A DNA stretch of 64,000 bases from Microcystis panniformis FACHB-1757 (GCF_001264245.1 NZ_CP011339.1:4774001-4838000); one strand, 5' to 3'; shown: positions 1 to 9,411, counted from the first letter of the stretch. The notes: generated by a model not told the origin, from the letters alone. Numbers and translations are program-made.

Positions 1-713
1 CTGTCTAAACGACTATTAGTGCCGATATCGGTGTGAAAATACTTGCTCGGTGCGCCATAATTTCTTAAACTACGGGCTTTTTGGCTAATTTCGGGATCAT
101 TGCTCACTAACATTCCGCCATTGCCAAAAGCACCTAAATTTTTACTGGGATAAAAACTAAACCCCGCCGCCACACCGACACTGCCGGCGCGATAACCTTC
201 TCTACTGGCTAAATGGGCCTGGGCCGCATCTTCAAAGATAGTCAGATTATGGCTGCGGGCAAAATCCTCTAATTTTTGGGGTGATACCATCTGTCCGTAC
301 AGGTGTACGGGTAGAATGGCGCGGGTGTTGGGGGTAATTTTTTGGGCGGCCGCTGCGAGGTCAATTAAGGCCGTATCGAGGTGACAATCAACTAAAACTG
401 GTTTGGCCCCCGCTTGAATAACACCCATGAGGGTAGCGACAAAGGTATTAGCGGGGACTAGCACTTCATCCCCGGCACCGATGCCGTAAGCTTGTAAAGC
501 CAGGGCAAGAGCAGCAGTGCCAGAAGCTACTCCCACAGCATACTCGACTCCGCAAGCTTGGGCAAAGGCGGTTTCAAATTCGGCTAAAGCTTGGCCTAAA
601 ACAAAATCTCCTCGGTCGATAACTGTTTGGATTGCCTCGGTAATTTTTGCTTGTAGGGGCCGATTTTGCCAAGTTAAATCAACAAAGGGAACTTTGATTA
701 AATGGGAATTCAT
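1..713 (-). CDS. DegT/DnrJ/EryC1/StrS-family PLP aminotransferase (3' end outside window)
   Basis: The minus-strand frame is open from an ATG at 711-713 to the window edge (about 237 codons), so the C-terminus is missing. The translation shows a DegT-family core: VPANTFVAT in the cofactor-binding region, FEDAAQAH (the Asp/Gln pair that contacts PLP), and SFYPSKNLGAFGNGG with the likely Schiff-base Lys at about residue 191. Members transaminate keto-sugars for surface polysaccharide or modified sugars, or act as regulatory homologues. Keeping the Lys argues for an active enzyme. The substrate cannot be inferred because the neighbours to the left are not visible. The family call is firm and the sugar substrate is open. 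Confidence 0.9.
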   Translation of the reverse strand, partial: MNSHLIKVPFVDLTWQNRPLQAKITEAIQTVIDRGDFVLGQALAEFETAFAQACGVEYAVGVASGTAALALALQAYGIGAGDEVLVPANTFVATLMGVIQAGAKPVLVDCHLDTALIDLAAAAQKITPNTRAILPVHLYGQMVSPQKLEDFARSHNLTIFEDAAQAHLASREGYRAGSVGVAAGFSFYPSKNLGAFGNGGMLVSNDPEISQKARSLRNYGAPSKYFHTDIGTNSRLD

Positions 714-1225
714 CTATTGCTTGTTTAGGGAGATATTATTAATTATCAAGAGACTAGCATAGGTTTGATCAAGTTGTCTAGATTTGTAGGCTCTCTTGTC
801 CTTGTGTTCTTTGTGCCTCTGTGGTTTATCCTTAATCCTTCTGGGATAACCTGAGAAAAAGTATAGGCTAGGCTAGATTCTAACCCAGCTAAACCAAGAG
901 AGCCGATTGGTATTCAGGGGGTTTGGCCTTGACTTGGCCAAAAGAATTAAGTTGACTGCCTAGCTATTTATTTTTGCCGCCAAACTTTGAAGATAATTAC
1001 TAAGTGGGTGGGTGGAATTAAATATAAGATGAACGTAGGTTGGGCTTCGGCCGTGAGCTTTTGCCGAACGGTTGAAGCATGAAACCCAACGCCTCAAAGG
1101 ATTTAGTATAAGAAGTTAAGAACGGGAAAAGGCCAAGAGTTTTCCCGGTTTGATAAAAAGAGAGATTAATATTAAATATTTGTAAACTTTTTTGCCTAAG
1201 TTACTTTTCTATGGTATGCAAATCT
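714..1225. other. Intergenic stretch with one mobile-element remnant
   Basis: No ORF with coding character is visible. The stretch holds a remnant of the AAGTGGGTGGG repeat (from 1003) and a 'cttgtgttctttgtgcctctgtgg' type phrase near 800 that recurs in altered form near 53360. The remainder is AT-rich and unremarkable. Confidence 0.5.
1003..1100 (+). mobile_element. MITE family D copy (truncated or divergent)
   Basis: It starts after TA at 1001-1002 with AGTGGGTGGGTGGAATTAAA and shares the AAATATAAGATGAACGTAGG stretch and the TGAAGCATGAAACCCAACGC stretch with the reverse complement of the element at 15780-15897. A clear matching right end is not visible, so the right boundary is approximate. 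Confidence 0.55.
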
Positions 1226-3991
1226 TTACTGCTCCGATTCGGGGGTTTCTTGGGGGGTGTCATCGTTGTTGGTTTTTGGTTCTTGTCCTTTAAAAATCGT
1301 GATAGATCGCCAAAAACCCTCTAAAAACTGATTAAAGGTCGTTTCATTGATTTTACCCGTCCAGAACAATAACACAATCACAATAAGAGCAAAGATAAAA
1401 ATAATTGTCAAAACGCTGGTAATAAACTGTACCACTGGCACAGTATTGGCAAGCACCGCAAAGATAAAAGTAACCACAGCTAAAACCAGCAACAAAGCGA
1501 GACTAGGTTTCAGGAGATTGGGAGTTTCTGGCGTTTTGGGACTCATAGGGCGATTTTCTCGGCTTTTGCGGCTACGTTCCTCCCTTTCGTCGAGATGTCT
1601 TTCTCTTTCTCTCTTAGATTCCACCCCTTCTAAGATATCGCGGATATTGTATTTGCCGCGCAAACCGGGGAGAGTTGCTTCCACGCTGCCTTGGCGATCG
1701 AGTTCTATCAGATGGAGATAATCGACGGGAACTTCTACCCCGGTGGGTTTTTCCCCTTGCAATTCTCGAATCACTAACTTTTCCTGTACGGCTAAATTAG
1801 GGATAGTAGCGTGAATTTTCTGAAAATCTGTCTTAATAATAGCTAAAAGCGCATTAGCACGGGAACCCTGGGCTTTTATGCTGATGTAGTTATCTTCCTC
1901 GTCGGCACGCACCAAAGCTTTATTAAGATCCATTGTCAGAACCACACCACTACGCCAACGCATGGTTTTATAGATCATCTGGTGATTACGGACGATAAAG
2001 CGGGAAATAATGCTACCGGGCAGGATATCATAACGGTACTGGAAGTGTAAAGGTGCGTTTTCGTAGCTATCCACATCCGGTTCATCGATGGGTAGAAGAT
2101 CGGTGATTAGATAGCGAGCGGGACTGTAACCATCAAGGGGAAAACAGAGTTCAAATTTTCCCATCAAATCCATCAAAAATCCGCGTTTATTTTCGGGATA
2201 ACGTTGGGGTTGTTTGAGAATATCTTGCAGATCTGGCAGTGAAAGAATGCCCTTTTTTTGCACCATCAAATCGTGATTATTGAGAATATCATAAACACCG
2301 TCAGTTACCCATTCCGGGTTCAGGACATTGGTTTCATTCAGTCGCGGATCATCTTGGTAGTTGAGGACAATACCGAGATCGTGGAGAAACTGCACTAAAC
2401 TTTTTTGATCGCTGGCCTCTTTAATCTCGGCTGTCTGACACATTTCCTGATACTTTTCGTAGGAAATAAAGTCATAACTCTCTTGCATCGTTTCTAGTTG
2501 AGTTTTGATCTGAAACCAACTATTAGGCAATAAATCTTTGATATGGGGAATAGCATCGATTTGGGAGGCGATTTCCTGCACAAGTTGCTCGATTCCCACA
2601 CCGGTTTTACAGGAAGTGGCGATTAGCTTGGTGATTTGGGGATATTTTTTCCGGAGGGTGCGGATCTTAACTTGGGGGGGATTTTCATCGGCACAATTAC
2701 CCACGATAATCACGGGAGAATTGCCTCCGTAGGTTTCAATGAGTTTTAACCAGTATTCCAGACGGTTTTGCTGTTCATTTTTGCGGTTGTCGAGGACAAG
2801 CAGATAAAGACTGCGTTTAGTCAGAAAAAACTGATGGGTGGTTTGCATCACTTTCTGACCGCCAAAATCCCAGATATTGAGGCGAATATCGGGTTTTTGG
2901 GGCAGTGGCCACCTTTCAATATTAATGCCGGGGGTCTTGGGTTCTCCGGAATTAAAGGTATTGTGCAGTAACCGCTTTAACAGGGAAGTTTTCCCCACAT
3001 CCCCCTCCCCCACCAATAAAACTTTAAGCTCATTAAGAGGGCGTTTTTTCCCTTTATCCTTGAGATAATTAAAAATCGCCTGCGGGTTGCCATCATCCAA
3101 TATTGTTTCACCCCATCCCTGACGAATAATTTCCGGGGGAACGTTGGTAATCGGGTTATTTTCGAGGACTAATCGCTTCAGGTTGACTAGGTGAGCGAGC
3201 GCTTCTGGAATCTCCCTGATTTGGTTATTTCTGAGGTCGAGGTCTTGCAGGGAGGTGAGTTGAGCGAGCGCTTCTGGTATCTCCCTGATTTGGTTATTTC
3301 TGAGGTCGAGGTCTTGCAGGGAGGTGAGTTGAGCGAGCGCTTCTGGTATCTCCCTGATTTGGTTATTGTAGAGAAAGAGGTGCTGCAGGGAGGTGAGTTG
3401 AGCGAGCGCTTTTGGTATCTCCCTGATTTGGTTATTTCTGAGGTCGAGGTCTTGCAGGGAGGTGAGTTGAGCGAGCGCTTTTGGTATCTCCCTGATTTGG
3501 TTATTGCTGAGGTGGAGGCTTTGCAGGGAGGTGAGTTGAGCGAGCGCTTCTGGTATCTCCCTGATTTGGTTATTGCTGAGGTTGAGGACTTGCAGGGAGG
3601 TGAGTTGAGCGAGCGCTTCTGGTATCTCCCTGATTTGGTTATCGCTGAGGTTGAGGACTTGCAGGGAGGTGAGTTGAGCGAGCGCTTCTGGTATCTCCCT
3701 GATTTGGTTATCGCTGAGGAGGAGGAATCGCAGGGAGGTGAGGTAAGCGAGTGCTTCTGGAATCTCGCTGATTTGGTTATTGCTGAGACGGAGGTGCTGC
3801 AGGGAGGTGAGTTGAGCGAGCGCTTCTGGAATCTCGCTGATTTGGTTATTTCTGAGGTTGAGGTATTGCAGGGAGGTGAGTTGAGGGATTTCGGGGGGAA
3901 TTTCTGTTAAGTTTCTGCCAGACAGAGCCAACTCCCCCGCTCTTTCGTCCTTTGCCTGTTGAATTAACTCTAATACTTCCCGTGCTGTCAT
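1226..3991 (-). CDS. Roco-family protein: LRR - Roc GTPase - COR - two transmembrane helices
   Basis: I start it at the ATG at 3989-3991 (921 aa), preceded by a GGGGGG purine run. A longer frame begins at 4108 but adds an uncharacteristic 39-residue leader. Order: a short helix; about 11 leucine-rich repeats of 23 residues (LTSLQxLxLxNNQIxEIPEALAQ); Roc GTPase with P-loop GEGDVGKTS near residue 330, switch motif DFGGQ, NCAD in place of the usual NKxD, and TSCKTG; then a COR region. About 80 residues from the C-terminus there are two hydrophobic helices. Roco proteins are GTP-dependent signalling dimers with LRRs as ligand-binding part; the target is unknown. The C-terminal helices suggest membrane anchoring. 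The LRRs are nearly identical at DNA level, so repeat number is probably unstable. Confidence 0.9.
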   Translation of the reverse strand: MTAREVLELIQQAKDERAGELALSGRNLTEIPPEIPQLTSLQYLNLRNNQISEIPEALAQLTSLQHLRLSNNQISEIPEALAYLTSLRFLLLSDNQIREIPEALAQLTSLQVLNLSDNQIREIPEALAQLTSLQVLNLSNNQIREIPEALAQLTSLQSLHLSNNQIREIPKALAQLTSLQDLDLRNNQIREIPKALAQLTSLQHLFLYNNQIREIPEALAQLTSLQDLDLRNNQIREIPEALAQLTSLQDLDLRNNQIREIPEALAHLVNLKRLVLENNPITNVPPEIIRQGWGETILDDGNPQAIFNYLKDKGKKRPLNELKVLLVGEGDVGKTSLLKRLLHNTFNSGEPKTPGINIERWPLPQKPDIRLNIWDFGGQKVMQTTHQFFLTKRSLYLLVLDNRKNEQQNRLEYWLKLIETYGGNSPVIIVGNCADENPPQVKIRTLRKKYPQITKLIATSCKTGVGIEQLVQEIASQIDAIPHIKDLLPNSWFQIKTQLETMQESYDFISYEKYQEMCQTAEIKEASDQKSLVQFLHDLGIVLNYQDDPRLNETNVLNPEWVTDGVYDILNNHDLMVQKKGILSLPDLQDILKQPQRYPENKRGFLMDLMGKFELCFPLDGYSPARYLITDLLPIDEPDVDSYENAPLHFQYRYDILPGSIISRFIVRNHQMIYKTMRWRSGVVLTMDLNKALVRADEEDNYISIKAQGSRANALLAIIKTDFQKIHATIPNLAVQEKLVIRELQGEKPTGVEVPVDYLHLIELDRQGSVEATLPGLRGKYNIRDILEGVESKRERERHLDEREERSRKSRENRPMSPKTPETPNLLKPSLALLLVLAVVTFIFAVLANTVPVVQFITSVLTIIFIFALIVIVLLFWTGKINETTFNQFLEGFWRSITIFKGQEPKTNNDDTPQETPESEQ
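3193..3882. repeat. Ten near-identical 69-bp tandem units encoding LRRs
   Basis: The phrase gagcgagcgcttctgg recurs with 69-bp spacing at 3193, 3262, 3331, 3400, 3469, 3538, 3607, 3676, a divergent unit at about 3745, and 3814. Each unit is one 23-residue LRR on the minus strand. Few substitutions separate the units, which points to recent unit duplication or gene conversion. Confidence 0.9.
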
Positions 3992-4230
3992 TGACCATCC
4001 CCCCGCTACTATATTTACTCCATTTTGGCAAAAGATCGGGTTAATGCAACTGGTTGAGACCTCATCAGCTTGAGTTGAGTTTCTGGAGAGTGAACTGAAA
4101 ACTCCCATCTGATGACCGATGACTGGATGACTAAAGTTGAGAATTCCCTTAAGATAAAGTAAATAAGTGTAAAGAAACTGAAAGTTAGCCTACACCCTTG
4201 CTGAAAAAATTCTCATTGTCTAGAAGTGCT

Positions 4231-5037
4231 ATGCTCAATCGTTTTTGCCGAGGAATCTCGATCGCTCTTGTCATTGGTGTCATTAGCTGTCTGGGTTGGA
4301 TTATCTGCCCAAATCAAGCTCTAGCGGTGAATAATCCCGAATTACTGCCCAATGAAACCACTCCGATCGTTGATTTAGCCAATTATCTACCCGCAAAACA
4401 GGAAGAGGCATTAATCCGAGATATCGAGACATTTCAAGGGGAAACCGGCTGGAAAATGCGAGTTTTAACCCAATATGACCGCAGCCCCGGCCGAGCAGTG
4501 ATTAATTTCTGGGGATTGGATGATAAAAGTATTCTCCTAGTGGCCGATGGTCGCGGCGGTAATCTACTATCTTTTAGTATTGGTGATGCCGTCTATGAAT
4601 TTTTACCCCGCACTTTTTGGATCGAATTACAGGCCCGTTTCGGTAATATGTATTTTGTCCGAGAAAATGGCGAAAATAATGCGATCGTACAATCCTTAGA
4701 CACGGTAAAAGGTTGTTTAGTTAAAGGTGGTTGTGCGGTAGTCCCCGGTTTACCGAGGGAACAGTGGATCTTAACTTTAATTACCTCAATTGTCGGTGGT
4801 TTAGTCTTCGGGTTTGCCGGTATTCCCCGCAAAGAAGGACAGGTTTTCGCTTGGCAATGGGTTTTAATTGTCTCTCCCCTCTGGTTTATCCTCTTTGTTG
4901 CTTTTGGCATCGGACCGGTGGTTACTCGCACCAGTGAATTACTGCCCCTTTTCCGCAATTTAATCGGTTTTGCCCTTGGAGTTTTAGTCGCCTATCTTTC
5001 CCCTCGTTTTAATTCCCTCAACGCCTCAAAAACCTAA
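4231..5037 (+). CDS. psb32: Psb32-like TPM-domain protein (photosystem II repair)
   Basis: The ATG at 4231 gives 268 aa; a TTG at 4198 would add 11 residues before the signal peptide. Residues about 5-35 form a signal peptide ending near ALAVN. A TPM domain follows (LANYLPAKQEEAL, RDIETFQGETGWKMRVLTQ, LLVADGRGGNLLSFSIGD). The C-terminal 90 residues contain two or three membrane helices. In Synechocystis Psb32, a thylakoid TPM protein, speeds photosystem II repair and protects against photodamage. This protein matches it in domain order and size. It is monocistronic here, followed by a hairpin and a MITE. Confidence 0.8.
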   Translation: MLNRFCRGISIALVIGVISCLGWIICPNQALAVNNPELLPNETTPIVDLANYLPAKQEEALIRDIETFQGETGWKMRVLTQYDRSPGRAVINFWGLDDKSILLVADGRGGNLLSFSIGDAVYEFLPRTFWIELQARFGNMYFVRENGENNAIVQSLDTVKGCLVKGGCAVVPGLPREQWILTLITSIVGGLVFGFAGIPRKEGQVFAWQWVLIVSPLWFILFVAFGIGPVVTRTSELLPLFRNLIGFALGVLVAYLSPRFNSLNASKT

Positions 5038-5053
5038 AAATTAGAGGCTTTTC
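5024..5053 (+). terminator. Possible terminator of psb32
   Basis: GCCTC and GAGGC enclose an AT-rich loop and are followed by TTTT. The stem starts just before the psb32 stop codon. The stem is short, so the call is weak. Confidence 0.4.
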
Positions 5054-5130
5054 AGTGATCAGTGATCAGTAAACAGTGAAAAGAAAGTAGCGAAGTTTTT
5101 ACCTATAACTGATACCAAATCCGGTTATTA

Positions 5131-5447
5131 AGTTGTTGGTTATAATTAAATTAAAAATGAATTTTAGGTTCGATCCCCCTGCCCCCCTTGATAAGGGGGG
5201 TGCCGATAGGCGGGGGGATCCCCCTTGATAAGGGGGGTGCCGATCCCCCCTTAGTCCCCCCTTAATAAGGGGGGTGCCGATAGGCGGGGGATCCCCCTTG
5301 ATAAGGGGGGTGCCGATCCCCCCTTAGTCCCCCCTTGATAAGGGGGGTGCCGATCCCCCCTTAATCCCCCCTTGATAAGGGGGGTGCCGATCCCCCCTTC
5401 CCCCCTTGATAAGGGGGGCATCTGATGATTTTTAACGCCTACCTAGT
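5131..5447 (+). mobile_element. MITE family A copy 1 (C/G-rich hairpin array)
   Basis: It is flanked by TA (5129-5130 and 5448-5449). The left arm carries GTTATAATTAAATTAAAAAT and the right arm TTTTTAACGCCTACCTAG. The core has about eight tandem units of CCCCCCTTGATAAGGGGGG plus TGCCGAT or TAGGCGGGGGGATC spacers. The ends (AGTTG / CTAGT) are more diverged than in other copies, so this may be an older insertion. A (TTTTGCC)n run follows at about 5467-5505. Confidence 0.85.
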
Positions 5448-5626
5448 TAAAAACTGATTATTTATTCCCCTTTGCCTCTTGCCTTTTGCCTTTTGCCTTT
5501 TGCCTCTCCTCATAACTAGCCTGTACTCAACGGATTTAGTATGATAGCTGACGGCAGCCCCTCATGGTTCGATCGATCTAGCTCTGTTACAATTAGAAAA
5601 ATTGTGGAGTGAGTGAGATAACGTTT

Positions 5627-6331
5627 ATGTGGGTCAATACTCAAAGTGAGATTATTAGTAAAGTTTTGCCGCCAGCAGTACGTCTGTTCTTAAGAACGCA
5701 AGTAGAACAGATAGAAGATTTAGAAATGCAGCTGCAAGGTCATGATCGGCAAATTTTGCGCGGTTATATCCCCGGGGTATTTTTAGCCGTGGGAAAAGCG
5801 ATTTATCAGGGGTTACATTTAGGTAAAGCGCAATTAAGAGGGGAAAATATTCGTCTTAATATCGGGCAGGTTTTGCGAGGGAAACCCCTAAAAATTTTGG
5901 AACCTATTCGGGTTAGCGGTGAGGTGGAAATTAACGAGCAGGATTTAAATAATTCGATCGCCTCGACTATTTTAATTAATGCTTTTGCCGATTTACTAAT
6001 TTTTTCCCTAGAAAATAACGGAATTGTTAACGCCAGAGAAATTATCTCACAACAGCGTTTTAACTGGAAAAATGTTCTCTTAAATCAGGGTTATTTCTGT
6101 CTTCTCGGCCATAGAGAAACGGGTGCAGAAGTAATTTTTAGCGCTGATATTACCTTAAAAGATGCCCGCACTTTAGGGATTAGTCCCCGACAATGGCAAG
6201 GTTTAGCCCCAGATTTATCTATTGATTTGCAACCTTTTACCGTCGATTTAGGCAAAGATGTGGAGATTAAATCTTTTATTCTCGAAGATCAAACTCTTTT
6301 CTGTCAGGGAAGTTTTTTGATTTTACCTTAA
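5627..6331 (+). CDS. DUF2993 (LmeA-like) family protein
   Basis: The ATG at 5627 gives 234 aa; a GTG at 5609 would add six residues. Recognisable DUF2993 features are the amphipathic start (SEIISKVLPPAVRLFLRTQ), then LRGYIPGVFLAVGKAIYQGLHLGKA and ENIRLNIGQVLRGKPLKILEPI. The family forms lipid-binding folds; mycobacterial LmeA is a lipid-binding envelope protein, and the cyanobacterial members have no established role. No signal peptide is evident. A strong hairpin separates it from the convergent DUF445 gene. Confidence 0.75.
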   Translation: MWVNTQSEIISKVLPPAVRLFLRTQVEQIEDLEMQLQGHDRQILRGYIPGVFLAVGKAIYQGLHLGKAQLRGENIRLNIGQVLRGKPLKILEPIRVSGEVEINEQDLNNSIASTILINAFADLLIFSLENNGIVNAREIISQQRFNWKNVLLNQGYFCLLGHRETGAEVIFSADITLKDARTLGISPRQWQGLAPDLSIDLQPFTVDLGKDVEIKSFILEDQTLFCQGSFLILP

Positions 6332-6350
6332 CAATAAACGGGATGATTCC

Positions 6351-6376
6351 GGTGGGTTAACTTGGTTTAACCCACC
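6351..6376. terminator. Bidirectional terminator-like hairpin between convergent genes
   Basis: GGTGGGTTAA-cttggt-TTAACCCACC is a perfect 10-bp stem with a 6-nt loop. It lies between the stops of the DUF2993 gene (+) and the DUF445 gene (-). Confidence 0.75.
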
Positions 6377-6381
6377 AATTA

Positions 6382-7620
6382 TTACCCCGGATTCTGTGCG
6401 ATTAAAATAATTGTTTGCATTAGTCCGACTAGAAGACCGAGAATACCACCGAGATTAACAATTCCCTGTAATTCCTGTTTAACAATGCCTTGAATAGCAT
6501 TTTCCAGATCAGCAGGGGAAGTAGCATTTACCCGATCGCGGATCACCTGATCGATGTTGAGAATCGGGATAATTTGGGCGACTAATTTCTCTAAATCTTC
6601 CTCTAGATAACGCTCTAAAATTAACGCTAACTCTTGACTAATTACCCCTAATGATGTAGTCATTGACCCTGAAGATTGCAGACGATTAATAATTAAATTA
6701 GCGATTTGATCCCAGTCGATCGTTTGTCCAAAATCTTGCAGAAATTGTTCGCCACTTTCTTGAATATAAATTCGCACCGTATCCCTGGTGGTTTTACGCA
6801 ATTGTCTGACGGTGGAGATAGGTAAATTTTGTAAAGAGATACTTTGTAACCAGTTTTTCAGACGATTACGCATCTCTAAAGATAGTAATAATTCTTTGAT
6901 TCTGGTGTTAGCTAAATCCTTTTCATCAAGGCAAAAAGTGCGTAAGCGGGCCAGGGCATTGCGTAAACCGAATAAATTGGCTACTACCCAATAGGTTCCA
7001 CTGGTTTTTTCCCGAAATCCTTCATCGATAACTTGAATATTGCGATCGGTTAAAAAATCGATCAAAGCTAGACGGATAACATCAGCAGGTAAGACGGTTT
7101 CTAATAGCCAATCGGAGAATTGTCGCGCCTGTTGTTCACTGAGAGAAAATTCCAAGACTAGGCGATCAAAAATTTGATTGATCTGTTTTTCTAAAAAGTC
7201 CTGTCGTCGGGCTAAAACTTTTAGTAATCTCGCTAAAGATTCCCCGAATAAATCATGAAGAATTGCCGCCAAAATCTCGGCGGTTTTTGCTTGCCGATCG
7301 CCTTTTATTTGTTTTAAAGCTAATTGTAACAGCCAGAGTATCGCCCCCTGTACCCTTTCCGTGTCCAGGAGTCGTTTAGCCAGTTTTTGTAGTTCCTCGG
7401 GAGTTAACAGGGAACCCATGATCGTATCCGATACCCGGACAGCTAATCGATCTTGATTGCGAGGAATTAACCCCGGAGTGAAGGGAAGAGGACGCTTACC
7501 GATATAAATCGCCTTGTAGGGACGAAATAGCATTTTTATGGCTACATCGTTCGTAAAATAGCCAATAATTGCCCCCGCGATCGGCGGTAATATCCATGTC
7601 CAAAGAGTAGGGAGATTCAA
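6382..7620 (-). CDS. DUF445 family membrane protein (YheB-like)
   Basis: 412 aa. The N-terminal segment WILPPIAGAIIGYFTNDVAIKMLF, then RPYKAIYIGKRPLPFTPGLIP, is the DUF445 signature; a long, mostly helical middle and a C-terminal hydrophobic helix (GGILGLLVGLMQTIILIAQ) follow. Family members are inner-membrane proteins with an N-terminal and a C-terminal membrane segment and no established biochemical role. The start lies 35 bp from the menG stop on the same strand, so co-transcription with menG is likely. Confidence 0.85.
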   Translation of the reverse strand: MNLPTLWTWILPPIAGAIIGYFTNDVAIKMLFRPYKAIYIGKRPLPFTPGLIPRNQDRLAVRVSDTIMGSLLTPEELQKLAKRLLDTERVQGAILWLLQLALKQIKGDRQAKTAEILAAILHDLFGESLARLLKVLARRQDFLEKQINQIFDRLVLEFSLSEQQARQFSDWLLETVLPADVIRLALIDFLTDRNIQVIDEGFREKTSGTYWVVANLFGLRNALARLRTFCLDEKDLANTRIKELLLSLEMRNRLKNWLQSISLQNLPISTVRQLRKTTRDTVRIYIQESGEQFLQDFGQTIDWDQIANLIINRLQSSGSMTTSLGVISQELALILERYLEEDLEKLVAQIIPILNIDQVIRDRVNATSPADLENAIQGIVKQELQGIVNLGGILGLLVGLMQTIILIAQNPG

Positions 7621-7655
7621 TTTAGCAGCAAAAAATAAACGGAAATGTCAGTAGG

Positions 7656-8354
7656 TTATTTCTTCAAGACTAACACTCCCATCAGTCCTGCTAGGAGTGG
7701 ATAGTGAACAGCGCTGGAAAATCCCGACTGATAGCCTAATTTTACCTGTTCTGGGCCCTGGGGAAAGCGATCGATACTGGGACTAATATAAGCGTACTGG
7801 TCAGTTAAACCGTAACGCTCGGCAGCCGGAACGACGATATGATCGAGATACCAGTTTTGGAATAATTTGGCGATGGTTTGGGTGGGTTGATGGAAGTCCA
7901 GAATCGCCGCTTTAGCACCCGGTTTCAGGACTCGGTATAATTCCCCCAAAGATTGGGTAATATCCACCACATTGCGTAATCCATAGCCAATAGTGGCACA
8001 ATCAAAGCTAGAATCGGCAAAGGGTAAATTGAGGGCATCCCCTTCTATCCAGTTAATATTAGTGGCGCTAAAGCGTTGACGGGCGATTTTTAATTGTTGT
8101 GGGGAAAAATCTAGTCCGATCACTTGGCCGGTTTTACCCACTTGTTTTGATAATAGGTTAGTTAGGTCGCCGCTGCCACAACAGATATCGAGGGCAAAAT
8201 CCCCTTTTTCGGGTTGACACCACTTGACTGTCATTAATTTCCAGACGCGGTGTAATCCTAAACTTAATTCTTGATTAAGTCGGTCATATTCGGGAGCGAT
8301 CTGATCAAAAATTGCTTGTATTTCTGTGGAGTTAGGTGAGGATTGATTGGACAT
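7656..8354 (-). CDS. menG: UbiE/COQ5 methyltransferase, cyanobacterial MenG (2-phytyl-1,4-naphthoquinone methyltransferase)
   Basis: 232 aa, the usual length for the family. SAM-binding motif I is ALDICCGSGDLT (about residue 55); UbiE signatures are YDRLNQELSLGLHRVWK near the N-terminus and GYGLRNVVD followed by LYRVLKPGA. In cyanobacteria this enzyme performs the final ring methylation of phylloquinone, the photosystem I secondary acceptor. It is upstream of and probably co-transcribed with the DUF445 gene. A family A MITE lies 55 bp upstream of the start codon and may have displaced or added promoter elements. Confidence 0.9.
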   Translation of the reverse strand: MSNQSSPNSTEIQAIFDQIAPEYDRLNQELSLGLHRVWKLMTVKWCQPEKGDFALDICCGSGDLTNLLSKQVGKTGQVIGLDFSPQQLKIARQRFSATNINWIEGDALNLPFADSSFDCATIGYGLRNVVDITQSLGELYRVLKPGAKAAILDFHQPTQTIAKLFQNWYLDHIVVPAAERYGLTDQYAYISPSIDRFPQGPEQVKLGYQSGFSSAVHYPLLAGLMGVLVLKK

Positions 8355-8409
8355 TTTTATAATATGGCATCAGAGAAAATCCCAGATGAAGTTATACCAT
8401 TCTATCCTA

Positions 8410-8537
8410 AGTAGCTGGTTATAATTAAATTAAAAATGGATTTTAGGTTCGATCCCCCCTTAATCCCCCCTTGATAAGGGGGGTGCCGATCCCCCTTAAT
8501 AAGGGGGGCATCGGATAATTTTTAACGCCTACCTACT
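8410..8537 (+). mobile_element. MITE family A copy 2 (short, about two hairpin units)
   Basis: TA at 8408-8409 and 8538-8539 flanks AGTAGCTGGTTATAATTAA ... TTTTTAACGCCTACCTACT. The core holds only about two CCCCCCTTGATAAGGGGGG-type hairpins, the shortest complete core in the window apart from the copies at 17213 and 35386. It separates menG from the MBL-fold gene. Confidence 0.9.
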
Positions 8538-8541
8538 TAGG

Positions 8542-9411
8542 TTACGCTTCATCTATCTGATCATCTCCAGGCCGCAGTTCGATCGAGAGGCCTTCCCGGG
8601 CCAGAATAGTTTGAGGCAGAATCTTTCTTGCCTCTTCCCCAATGCGATCAAGAAAATCGTCATTATGGGCCGGATCGTGATGAAATAGAACTAACTGCTT
8701 AACTTGCGCTGCTTGAGCGATTTTGACTGCTTGCTGCCAAGTGGAATGACCCCAACCCACCTTAGAATACTTAGGATGGTTGTATTCCTCATCGGTGTAG
8801 GTAGCATCAATAATCATCACATCCGCTTGCCATGCCAAAGCCAAAACGTTATCATCAAGGCGATCGGGAAAATGTTCGGTATCGGTAATATATGCTGCCG
8901 ATAAACCCTGCCAATTTACCCGATAACCCACCGCTTCTCCTGGATGATTTAAAGGACGGGTTTCGACGGTGACATCCCCACAGTGGAGGGTTTCGCCCAT
9001 TTCTAGATTATAAAATTCTAAATCGGCCCGCATAATCTGCAAAGGCACGGGAAAATTAGGATGTAACATCTGATCGTGTAATGTTTGCTTGATGGTTGCT
9101 CCGTTGGGGGAGGGAACTGCGTAGATTTTAAAAGTATTGCCCCGGATAAAAGCAGGGATAAAAAAAGGAAAACCCTGAATATGATCCCAATGGGAGTGGC
9201 TGAAAAATAAATGGGCTTTCGCTGGACTTTCTGCCATCAAAGACTGTCCTAGTAGGCGTAACCCCGTACCACCGTCAAAAATTAATCTTTCTCTACCGAC
9301 TTGCATCTCTACACAGGAAGTATTACCACCATAACGAACGGTTTCCGAACCTGGACAGGGAATACTCCCCCTTACTCCCCAAAATTTGATCTGGAAGCAG
9401 TTGTAGGGCAT
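8542..9411 (-). CDS. MBL-fold metal-dependent hydrolase
   Basis: 289 aa. The metal-binding signature HSHWDH lies near residue 74, with FWGVRGSIPCPG at the N-terminus, GGNTSC, the later metal ligands NHPGE, ITDTEH and the C-terminal FHHDP. The WGVRGSIP start and HSHWDHIQGFPFF resemble the RNase Z/PhnP-like branch of small phosphodiesterases. The substrate is not predictable. Its stop codon sits four bases from the right edge of a family A MITE, so the natural terminator may have been displaced. Confidence 0.85.
   Translation of the reverse strand: MPYNCFQIKFWGVRGSIPCPGSETVRYGGNTSCVEMQVGRERLIFDGGTGLRLLGQSLMAESPAKAHLFFSHSHWDHIQGFPFFIPAFIRGNTFKIYAVPSPNGATIKQTLHDQMLHPNFPVPLQIMRADLEFYNLEMGETLHCGDVTVETRPLNHPGEAVGYRVNWQGLSAAYITDTEHFPDRLDDNVLALAWQADVMIIDATYTDEEYNHPKYSKVGWGHSTWQQAVKIAQAAQVKQLVLFHHDPAHNDDFLDRIGEEARKILPQTILAREGLSIELRPGDDQIDEA

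Noticed and set aside
3191..3910. 239-aa plus-strand ORF with repeated residues opposite the LRR gene
   Set aside because: It is the antisense of the 69-bp LRR units. It stays open only because the unit length is a multiple of three; no family match is apparent.
5131..5447. CRISPR-like array in the C/G hairpin repeats
   Set aside because: Spacers are themselves repeated (TGCCGAT, TAGGCGG) and the same flanks recur at nine other sites; these are MITE cores. No cas gene is in the window.
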